In this document: in pieces, positions 57,327 through 64,000 of the stretch
Numbering within the stretch: the stretch's first letter is position 1
Layout: the number at the start of each line of letters is the position of its first letter
Source: a bacterium
Lineage (GTDB): Bacteria; Armatimonadota; Zipacnadia; Zipacnadales; Zipacnadaceae
DNA length: 64,000 nucleotides
Direction of reading: 5' to 3'
Assembly: GCA_030603495.1 (NCBI GenBank)
Contig: JAUVXR010000002.1
Span: forward strand, 1-64,000
The notes under the pieces: model-generated
Told to the model about the DNA's origin: nothing
Databases searched by the model: none
The model's input: only the letters and a program-made list of their open reading frames with translations
Made by a program: the position numbers and the translations under genes

Positions 57327-58325
57327 ATGACGTCACGGGAACGAGTTAAAAAAGCGATCCACTTCCAAAACCCGGATCATATCCCCCACCATCTGCCGGA
57401 TGGCAAGGAGAACGATATTCTGTGGCTATGGCTAAAACGCCCTCCGGATATCCAGCCCTGGGAGGAGATAAATGGCCGCCAGCGTCGCATTGATCCGTGG
57501 GGCGCGATCTGGGAGACGATGGGTGGTGGTAGTTTCGGCGAGGTAACGGAGTGGCCGATTAAGGATATTACCCGTCAGGCCGAATGTGTCTTTCCCGACC
57601 TGAACAATCCGCGTTACCTCGTAGATGTGAAAGCGGCGATCCAGGCCAATGCCGCCTCTGACAACCCCAAGTATTGTCTAGCAGTGATGCCCTTTAGCTC
57701 TATACACGAGAAGACGCATGGACTCATAGGGTTGGAGAATATGTTCGTTGCCTACTACGAACATCCCGACGATCTCAAGGCGTTAATCGGCCGACTGGCC
57801 GAGAAGCAGCGTGAGTCGATACGCATTCTTGGGGAATACGGCTGCGACGGCGTTATGGGGTACGATGACTGGGGAGTGCAAGACGGGCTTATGATTAGCC
57901 GGGCGATGATCGAGGAGTTCTTTATGCCCCACTACCGCGGGAATTGGGGGGTAGCCCATGATCTGGATATGGATGTGTGGTTACACTCCTGTGGATATAT
58001 CGTGGAGGTACTACCCCAATTCATTGCGGCAGGACTGAACGCAATCCAGATGGACCAGCAGGAGAATATGGGGCTGGACACGCTTAACCGGCATTTCGGC
58101 GGCAAGCTGGCTTTCTGGTGCCCTGTGGACATCCAGAACACGATGGTCAACGGAGCCATCGAGGATATAAGAGACTACGTCAGGCAGATGGTAGAAACTA
58201 TCGGCTCGCACAACGGCGGCCTGATAAGCATGGCCTACAGCACCCCAGAAGCAGTCGGTCACACCCCCGAGAAGATTGCCGCTATGTGCGCTGCGTTTCG
58301 TGAGTTCGGCAAATATCGCAAGTAA
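57327..58325 (+). CDS. Uroporphyrinogen decarboxylase-family protein
   Basis: The 332-residue protein belongs to the URO-D superfamily, which includes cobalamin-dependent methyltransferases (MtaA, CmuA types) as well as heme enzymes. It starts MTSRERVKKAIHFQNPDHIP; VWLHSCGYIVEVLPQFI supplies the HxC zinc motif, with a later FWCPVDIQ cysteine. This pattern favours a zinc/cobalamin methyltransferase over heme synthesis. The ATG at 57327 follows AAGGAG. It may be the intact homologue of the broken copy at 39857. Confidence 0.85.
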   Translation: MTSRERVKKAIHFQNPDHIPHHLPDGKENDILWLWLKRPPDIQPWEEINGRQRRIDPWGAIWETMGGGSFGEVTEWPIKDITRQAECVFPDLNNPRYLVDVKAAIQANAASDNPKYCLAVMPFSSIHEKTHGLIGLENMFVAYYEHPDDLKALIGRLAEKQRESIRILGEYGCDGVMGYDDWGVQDGLMISRAMIEEFFMPHYRGNWGVAHDLDMDVWLHSCGYIVEVLPQFIAAGLNAIQMDQQENMGLDTLNRHFGGKLAFWCPVDIQNTMVNGAIEDIRDYVRQMVETIGSHNGGLISMAYSTPEAVGHTPEKIAAMCAAFREFGKYRK

Positions 58326-58495
58326 CACGCCGAAACTGAAGGCCATCCCTAGCTTCACATCCCAATCTATGCACAGGCGGCCAAACGCTACAGGAGGCCC
58401 AAGGGAGCGGAAGCCCTAGCCTAACCACCATTTAGCGAAGGCTACTGTCGGGGCGCTACCCGGGCTGCGGGCACATCTACGTATGAGCATCCGTG

Positions 58496-59203
58496 CTAAG
58501 CAGGCCCGTGCCAGATGACGAACTGGTCCAGCAGCGTTGCAGCGGCCCAGTGCAGCAGCCACGCGCCGAGGAACGACTTGCCGTGGTAGCACATAACCCC
58601 CAGCGCTAGGCCCGCGACGATCGCCGCGAACGCCTCTACCTCCGGCTTGGGGAAGTGCATCATCACAAACGGGACCATCTGGATGACGATGGCAAAAGCG
58701 CCGTAGCGCAATGAGAGCAGATTGAGCAGAAAGCCCCGGAAGAAGAACTCCCAGGCGAAAAAGTAGACTCCCCAGCCCAAGATGGACAACAGCCCAGCCC
58801 CCAGGCCGAACCTCGCCCAATCATAGCTGGGGTAATACTGACGAATCGAGGGCACGTAGCTGGCGACGACCAGTACCGGCAGGATGACCAGACCGAAGAA
58901 GAGCACATACTTGCCCCAGATGTGGGCCCGGCCCCACTGGAGGCCGTAGCTGCTCAGACTCTCGCGCCACGCCAGCTTTATTATAAGTGCCGGGCCGCCG
59001 AAAAGCAGCACAAAGTTAATCGCGAACCACCCAAACAACTGGATGCGCGGCGACAGCGAAACGATGCGCCCGTGATAGTAGACGACGGCCAGCAGGGCAA
59101 GCGCCAGGATCAACCCGGCGGACTCGCGCACCGGTGGCGGCATCCGCCGCCGTTCCGACGAGAAGTCCTCAGCGTAATCATGTTCGGGTGTCGAGTTGTC
59201 CAT
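58496..59203 (-). CDS. CPBP-family intramembrane protease-like protein
   Basis: The 235-residue protein has about seven helices and the CPBP/CAAX protease motifs: FFAWEFFFRGFLLN (motif 1, normally EExxxR, here with Trp instead of the first Glu), FVMMHFPKPEVEAFAAIVAGLALG (motif 2) and LLHWAAATLLDQ (motif 3 His). The changed first residue may reduce or alter activity. It is transcribed separately from uvrC, which lies 104 nt away. Confidence 0.8.
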   Translation of the reverse strand: MDNSTPEHDYAEDFSSERRRMPPPVRESAGLILALALLAVVYYHGRIVSLSPRIQLFGWFAINFVLLFGGPALIIKLAWRESLSSYGLQWGRAHIWGKYVLFFGLVILPVLVVASYVPSIRQYYPSYDWARFGLGAGLLSILGWGVYFFAWEFFFRGFLLNLLSLRYGAFAIVIQMVPFVMMHFPKPEVEAFAAIVAGLALGVMCYHGKSFLGAWLLHWAAATLLDQFVIWHGPA

Positions 59204-59307
59204 GGCTTCTAAGGGCTCCCCGGAATCTTCGCCCGGACAGCGCTTCAGCCGGGCATTCCGTTCCAGCTTTCGCCATCGCCGTTGCCAACTCCTGCCGGCG
59301 GTTGCGA

Positions 59308-61206
59308 CTACCGGGCCAGTTCGGTCAGATGCCGCAGCAGGGCCTCCGCGGCGGGGCGGTTCATACCGGGCACTGCGGCGAGTTCTTGGACGGTCGCCTG
59401 GCTCATCGCCACCACCGACGGAAAAGCCCTGAGCAGCGCCTGACGCCGGCGCGGGCCGATGCCCGGGATATCGTCCAGGGCAGATTTGGTCATGGCCTTG
59501 CCCCGCAGAGCGCGATGATGAGCAAGGGCAAACCGGTGCGCCTCGTCACGGATGCGCTGGAGCAGGAGCTGCGCGCGCGGATACTGTTCGCTCCCGACCG
59601 GCTCGGGCTGCTCAGGGATGAAGACATCCTCCTCCTGTTTGGCCAGGGCGACGACGGAAATATCCATCTCAACTTCCTCGAGCGCTCTGACCGCCACACC
59701 GAGCTGCCCCTTGCCGCCGTCCACCAGGATCAAGTCGGGCAGCGGCAGGAACTTCTCATCGCCGCTCTGTGCCCGCCGCAGGCGACGTTGGAGTATCTCC
59801 CCCATCATCGCATAGTCGTCGGGCTTGTCAGCGGTCTGACGCATACGGAACCGCCGATAGCTCTCTTTGTCGGACAGACCCCCAATGAAGACGACCATCG
59901 AGCCCGTGGCGTGCTGCCCCTGGATATTGGAGATATCGTAGCACTCGATGCGCTGAGGCGGCTGGGGCAGCTCCAGCATCTCGGCGAGGTCAGAAAGAGC
60001 CGCTAGGGCCGCCTGCCGCCGCTCACCTCGCGTCTCGGTCATACGCATCAGTTGGACCTGCGCGTTGCGCTGCGCTAGTTCTACCAGCCGGCGTTTGTTG
60101 CCCCGTTGGGGCCGGCGCACCTCGACATTCGACCCGCGTAATTCGCTGAGCATCGCCGACCAGTCTTCATCATCTTCCAAGTCACAGGAGACCAATACTT
60201 GTTTCGGTGCCCAGCCTGCGCGCGTGTAATGGTGCGTCAGGAAGGCCTCGATAATCTCCGCTTCGCTGCGGCCAGCGGTGTGCAGAAGGGCAAACGGCTG
60301 CTGGTTAATGAGCTTACCCGCCCGCACTGCCATCAGTACCACCAGCGCCCGGTCCTGCTCGGCGGCCACGGCGATAAAGTCCTCATCCCGGGCCTCGACC
60401 GAGACCATCACCTGGTCCTCGAGTACCCGCCGCAGCCCGCTTATCTTGTCGCGCAGGATCGCGGCCTGCTCGAACTGGTGGCTCGCCGCCGCTTGCCCCA
60501 TCCGCTTCTCGAGCTGCTTGACTATCTCGTCAGACTTGCCCTGCAAGAACAGTTCGACCTGCCGGATCAGTTCGGCGTAGTCCTCTGTGCTGACCTCGCC
60601 GGTACACGGCCCCACACAGCGCTTGATATGGTAATTGAGGCAGGGCCGGCCCACCGGTTCTCCGGTCAGTTCCTTGCGGCAGGAACGAATCCCAAACAGT
60701 TGGCTGGCCAGGCGCATCGTCCGCCGCATCGCCTTGGCGTCGGGATACGGCCCGAAGATCCTGCCGCTACGCGCCGTGTGCACTTCCTTGCGCTTGGGGT
60801 CGTGAAAGCCGCGGCGGATGGCCCGGCCCGCCGCAGGCCGTGCATCTTTGGGCAGGTCCCGCACCAGCATCAGCCGTGGGTACCTCTCATCGGTGATCTT
60901 GATGTACGGATAGCTCTTATCATCAGCCAGGCGCACGTTGAAGCGCGGCTCGTGCTCCTTGATAAGGTTAGCTTCGAGAATGAGCGCCTCCAGGTCTGAC
61001 CGGGCAATGATGAAGTCGAAGTCGGCAGCGCGGCTGATCATCGCCTGCTGCCACGGGCCGCCCCGGCCATCCTCGCGAAAATGCTGGCGGAGCCGCTGGC
61101 GCAGGACGCGCGCCTTACCGACGTACAGCACGTTCCCCTCGGCATCCTTAATCAGGTACGCCCCGGGCTGACTTGGAACAGATTTCAGCTTGGCTTCAAG
61201 GTCCAT
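59308..61206 (-). CDS. uvrC: Excinuclease ABC subunit C
   Basis: UvrC (632 aa) makes both incisions in nucleotide excision repair. The GIY-YIG domain (PGAYLIKDAEGNVLYVGKA, about residues 12-30) performs the 3' cut. A central UVR motif contacts UvrB, the RNase H-like domain (DGGKGQLGVA, about 470) makes the 5' cut, and two helix-hairpin-helix motifs end the protein. The ATG at 61206 begins at the domain; a longer start at 61269 would run through the neighbour. It follows the small membrane gene by 10 nt. Confidence 0.96.
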   Translation of the reverse strand: MDLEAKLKSVPSQPGAYLIKDAEGNVLYVGKARVLRQRLRQHFREDGRGGPWQQAMISRAADFDFIIARSDLEALILEANLIKEHEPRFNVRLADDKSYPYIKITDERYPRLMLVRDLPKDARPAAGRAIRRGFHDPKRKEVHTARSGRIFGPYPDAKAMRRTMRLASQLFGIRSCRKELTGEPVGRPCLNYHIKRCVGPCTGEVSTEDYAELIRQVELFLQGKSDEIVKQLEKRMGQAAASHQFEQAAILRDKISGLRRVLEDQVMVSVEARDEDFIAVAAEQDRALVVLMAVRAGKLINQQPFALLHTAGRSEAEIIEAFLTHHYTRAGWAPKQVLVSCDLEDDEDWSAMLSELRGSNVEVRRPQRGNKRRLVELAQRNAQVQLMRMTETRGERRQAALAALSDLAEMLELPQPPQRIECYDISNIQGQHATGSMVVFIGGLSDKESYRRFRMRQTADKPDDYAMMGEILQRRLRRAQSGDEKFLPLPDLILVDGGKGQLGVAVRALEEVEMDISVVALAKQEEDVFIPEQPEPVGSEQYPRAQLLLQRIRDEAHRFALAHHRALRGKAMTKSALDDIPGIGPRRRQALLRAFPSVVAMSQATVQELAAVPGMNRPAAEALLRHLTELAR

Positions 61207-61216
61207 AAAAGAATCA

Positions 61217-61573
61217 CTACAGATCGTCCACCGTATAGCCCTGGGACCTGGCCCATTCGGTAGAAACATGAAGCTTCTTCATCTTCCGCCGGAAGCAAAA
61301 TGCCACTGGAATGAAAATCGCCACACCCACCAGCCAGACACCCAGCGCTGTTGGCCAATCAATAAGCCAGGTAACACCACCGACAGAGAATGTTCCCGGC
61401 TGCCCCCGTAACGCCTTCGTGAGAAGACTACTTGGGTAACAGAGTGTAAGGCCCATCCACCCGCCCAGGAGCCCATAATACATACGAACTTTGGCCTTTT
61501 CGCCTCTGGTCATACGCTTGTATGTCTCTACACGCTCCTTGGGTCGCAGTAACAACTTTTTTCGCCAATCCAT
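61217..61573 (-). CDS. Small membrane protein between uvrB and uvrC
   Basis: The 118-residue protein has two membrane helices (about 33-55 and 70-95) and charged ends (KKLLLRPKERVETYKRM; FRRKMKKLHVSTEWARS). No family was recognised. AAGGAGG is 6 nt before the ATG. It is packed between uvrB and uvrC, so it is co-transcribed with repair genes. Confidence 0.6.
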   Translation of the reverse strand: MDWRKKLLLRPKERVETYKRMTRGEKAKVRMYYGLLGGWMGLTLCYPSSLLTKALRGQPGTFSVGGVTWLIDWPTALGVWLVGVAIFIPVAFCFRRKMKKLHVSTEWARSQGYTVDDL

Positions 61574-61608
61574 CTCGTCGCCTCCTTATCAATACATACT
61601 ATTTGCAC

Positions 61609-63591
61609 CTATGTTCTTTGCAGCGCCTTCAGTTCTTCGATCTCGTCGCGGATCTGGGCGGCGCGTTCGAACTCCAGGGCGTCGGCGGCCTGCTTCATCT
61701 CCACCTTCAGCGCGGCAATGATGTCGGCAAGCTCGTCCGCCTCCAACTCCTCGGGAGCCTCCGGCATAATCTCCTTGACGGCCCGGTCACGCGCCTGCTG
61801 GGCGGACCGGATCGTGTCGCGCACCGCTTTGGTCACCGTCTGCGGGGTAATCCCGTGTTCTTCATTGTAGGCAATCTGCTTAGCACGACGCCGCCCGGAT
61901 TCATTGATCGCCGCCTTCATCGCGGCGGTGACCCGATCGGCGTACATAATCACTTGCCCCTCGACATGCCGGGACGCCCGCCCCATTGTCTGGATCAGCG
62001 AGGTCTCCGAGCGCAGGAAGCCTTCGCGGTCAGCGTCCAGGATAGCCACCAGCGAGACTTCGGGCAAGTCCAGCCCCTCGCGCAGCAGGTTTATGCCGAC
62101 AAGCACGTCATACTCGCCCAGCCGCAGGCTGCGCAACAGCTCGGAGCGCTCCAGCGTCTGGATGTCGGAGTGCATATAGTGCACGCGAATGCCCAGCTCG
62201 GCCAGGTATTCGGACAGGTCCTCCGCCATCCGTTTGGTCAGGGTCGTCACCAGCACGCGCTGCTCATTGTCAACGCGCTTTCTGATCTCGGCGACCAGGT
62301 CGTCAATCTGCCCCTTGGTAGGCCGCACCTCCACCGGCGGATCAACCAGGCCGGTCGGGCGCACGATGAGTTCGACGACCTGTCCGGCGCGCTCCAGTTC
62401 ATACTGCCCGGGCGTTGCCGACGCACAGACAACTTGGTTTGCACGCTGCTCGAACTCCTCGAACCTCAGCGGCCGGTTGTCGTAGGCCGAGGGCAGCCGG
62501 AATCCATGGTCCACCAAGCTCTGCTTGCGCGAGCGATCGCCCTCATGCATGGCGTGGAGCTGCGAAATGGTCTGGTGCGACTCGTCAATGATGAGCAGGT
62601 AGTCGTCGGGGAAATAGCCCATCAGCGTATGCGGCGGCTCGCCTGGCTGGCGTCCGTCAATGTGTCGTGAGTAGTTCTCAATGCCCTGGCAGTAGCCGAC
62701 CTCGCGGATCATTTCCATATCGTAGCGGGTGCGCTGTTCGAGGCGCTGCGCTTCCAAAATACGACCTCGCTCTTCGAACCATCTAAGCCGCTCTTTCAGC
62801 TCTTGCTCGATTGAGCTGAGGGCTTGCTCGAGCCGCTCCTGGGAAGCGACGAAATGCGTCGCCGGGAAGACAATCGCCCGCGACTGCTCCTCGATGATCT
62901 CGCCGCTCAGCTCATCCAGCGTCATAATCCGCTCCGCTTGTTCACCGAGTAGCTCAATACGGGTTATCACATCCTCATCCACCGGGTGAATCTCAATGAC
63001 ATCCCCACGAACCCGGAATTGCCCACGGCCGGGGGCCAGATCGTTGCGGTTAAACTGCATGCGGACGAGTTGGCGCAGGATTTCCTCGCGGTCAACCGGC
63101 TGCCCGCAGGCGATGTCGAGGATGATCTCCTGGTACATCTCAGGCGATCCCAGCCCATAGATGCACGACACCGAGGCCACAACCACCACATCGCGACGCT
63201 GCGCCACCGCCTGAGTAGCGGAGTGACGGAGCCGCTCGATTTCGTCGTTAATGGAGGCGTCCTTCTCGATATAGGTGTCGGTCTGCGGGAGGTAAGCCTC
63301 GGGCTGGTAATAGTCGTAATAGCTCACGAAATACTCAACTGCGTTGTCCGGAAAGAAGTCGCGGAATTCTGCGCAGAGCTGGGCAGCCAGGGTCTTATTG
63401 TGGGCAATCACCAAAGTGGGCTTCTGCACCTGCTCGATGACCTTGGCCATCGTATAGGTCTTGCCCGAACCGGTGATGCCCAGCAGCACCTGGTGCTCCA
63501 GGCCGCTGTTCACCCCATGGGCCAGCCGCTTGATAGCCGCGGGCTGATCGCCGCGAGGCTCATATTCAGATATGACCTCAAACTCAGGCAC
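61609..63591 (-). CDS. uvrB: Excinuclease ABC subunit B
   Basis: UvrB (660 aa) is the helicase-like damage verifier. [13 protein letters not shown] and the Walker [13 protein letters not shown] (about 37-48), the damage-binding hairpin ([21 protein letters not shown]), DESHQT, and the C-terminal UVR motif are all present. The GTG at 63591 gives the family-typical start; a TTG at 63633 would add 14 residues. A TATAAT box lies about 50 nt upstream. Confidence 0.95.
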   Translation of the reverse strand: MPEFEVISEYEPRGDQPAAIKRLAHGVNSGLEHQVLLGITGSGKTYTMAKVIEQVQKPTLVIAHNKTLAAQLCAEFRDFFPDNAVEYFVSYYDYYQPEAYLPQTDTYIEKDASINDEIERLRHSATQAVAQRRDVVVVASVSCIYGLGSPEMYQEIILDIACGQPVDREEILRQLVRMQFNRNDLAPGRGQFRVRGDVIEIHPVDEDVITRIELLGEQAERIMTLDELSGEIIEEQSRAIVFPATHFVASQERLEQALSSIEQELKERLRWFEERGRILEAQRLEQRTRYDMEMIREVGYCQGIENYSRHIDGRQPGEPPHTLMGYFPDDYLLIIDESHQTISQLHAMHEGDRSRKQSLVDHGFRLPSAYDNRPLRFEEFEQRANQVVCASATPGQYELERAGQVVELIVRPTGLVDPPVEVRPTKGQIDDLVAEIRKRVDNEQRVLVTTLTKRMAEDLSEYLAELGIRVHYMHSDIQTLERSELLRSLRLGEYDVLVGINLLREGLDLPEVSLVAILDADREGFLRSETSLIQTMGRASRHVEGQVIMYADRVTAAMKAAINESGRRRAKQIAYNEEHGITPQTVTKAVRDTIRSAQQARDRAVKEIMPEAPEELEADELADIIAALKVEMKQAADALEFERAAQIRDEIEELKALQRT

Positions 63592-63639
63592 TAACCAATC
63601 ACCACTGTCGCACAGAGCAGATATGCTTCGCAACTATTC

Positions 63640-63645
63640 ATTATA
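63640..63645 (-). promoter_or_regulatory. -10 box upstream of uvrB
   Basis: TATAAT on the minus strand, 49 nt before the uvrB start. The expected -35 position (TGATTT) lies in the loop of the terminator of the gene upstream and is poor. No SOS (LexA) box was identified. Confidence 0.4.
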
Positions 63646-63650
63646 ACACG

Positions 63651-63677
63651 AAAGCCCGGACGAAATCACGTCCGGGC
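63651..63677 (-). terminator. Terminator after the barrel-protein gene
   Basis: A 9-bp perfect stem (GCCCGGACG with CGTCCGGGC) with a 6-nt loop, followed by TTT, 33 nt after the stop of the partial gene. Confidence 0.65.
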
Positions 63678-63709
63678 CGACCGGGCAAGGTCCCCGCAGC
63701 GGCAAGCAT

Positions 63710-64000
63710 CTAGTATATAGAACTCAGGCCACCCAGTTCCAGGGTTACCCCACCGAGATCGCGCGACCAGCGCAGACCAATCTCACGACCTTGCCACACT
63801 CGCCAGGCCAGGCCTAGCTCGATGTCGTCAAAGCTGGTATCATCGTACTTGTAGTACGTCCCCAGCGCCGCCAGACGCCAGCGATCATTGAGGCAATAGA
63901 TCAGATCCAGGGAGGCCAGAGTGCCGTCGTTGGTCAGATCCCAGCTTCCTCGCAGGTACGATTCCCAACGGCCTAGAACAGCCCAGCTATTGAGGTCCAG
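63710..64000 (-). CDS. Outer-membrane beta-barrel C-terminus (LptD-like?), partial
   Basis: The window ends inside this gene; 96 residues and the TAG stop (63710-63712) are visible. The sequence alternates hydrophobic and polar strands with aromatic girdle residues (RWESYLRGSWDL, LAALGTYYKY, ELGLAWRVWQGREIGLRWSRDLG) and ends with a C-terminal Tyr (LSSIY), as expected for an outer-membrane barrel. LptD or another barrel cannot be distinguished. Confidence 0.55.
   Translation of the reverse strand: MDLNSWAVLGRWESYLRGSWDLTNDGTLASLDLIYCLNDRWRLAALGTYYKYDDTSFDDIELGLAWRVWQGREIGLRWSRDLGGVTLELGGLSSIY

Overview
The window is a gene-dense stretch of a GC-rich bacterial chromosome, probably from an uncultivated, cell-wall-bearing, diderm lineage. 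Evidence for this is a peptidoglycan/division (dcw) cluster, a C-terminal outer-membrane beta-barrel fragment at the right edge, a second predicted barrel protein, and bacterial NusB, EF-P, XseAB and DXS. TTG and GTG starts are frequent. Families such as Gfo/Idh/MocA dehydrogenases, xylose-isomerase-like TIM barrels, URO-D-like proteins and secreted kelch/VIT-VWA proteins fit Armatimonadota- or Planctomycetes-like environmental bacteria. That is only an impression; the phylum cannot be fixed from the sequence. No CRISPR array, transposase, integrase, rRNA or prophage was found.

Layout. 1-2.4 kb (minus strand): a truncated secreted-protein remnant beside a structured repeat, a kelch protein, a Cys-rich DUF3795 protein and tRNA-Pro(CGG) with its own promoter and terminator. 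2.5-19.1 kb (plus strand): a long, tightly packed run holding efp, an amidohydrolase, accB, a pseudopilin, accC, DUF2273, nusB, xseA, xseB, dxs, a TPR protein, nadK, a four-subunit 2-oxoacid:ferredoxin oxidoreductase (korDABC), a translin homologue that seems to start at ATT, a predicted barrel protein and an enlarged zinc alcohol dehydrogenase. 19.1-31.2 kb (minus): a double-length UvrA fusion, a PfkB kinase, a sugar isomerase, a ClC-type transporter with CBS domains, long HPF and a cold-shock protein. 31.3-41.3 kb (mixed strands): accessory sugar/secreted genes and two decayed genes (a nitrilase-family remnant and an internally deleted URO-D gene), ending with glutamate dehydrogenase. 41.4-53.1 kb (minus): mraZ-rsmH-ftsL-ftsI-murE-murF-mraY-murD-ftsW-murG behind a consensus sigma70 promoter, with a 166-bp inverted-repeat element between rsmH and ftsL. 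53.3-55.6 kb (minus): rpe and an unusual membrane protein. 55.8-58.3 kb (plus): an orphan DNA methyltransferase, an AMMECR1 protein and a URO-D-like protein. 58.5-64 kb (minus): a CPBP protease, uvrC, a small membrane protein, uvrB and the barrel fragment.

How the genes fit together. The plus-strand run joins fatty-acid carboxylation (AccBC), transcription and translation factors (NusB, EF-P), DNA repair (XseAB), isoprenoid synthesis (DXS), NADP supply (NadK) and ferredoxin-linked 2-oxoacid metabolism (Kor). All three UvrABC proteins are encoded here at two loci. The most unusual points are the translin homologue with an apparent AUU start overlapping the kor operon, the BCCP whose lysine is displaced by one residue from the canonical biotin site, the giant UvrA, the two-Rossmann dehydrogenase, and the MITE-like element inside the dcw cluster.
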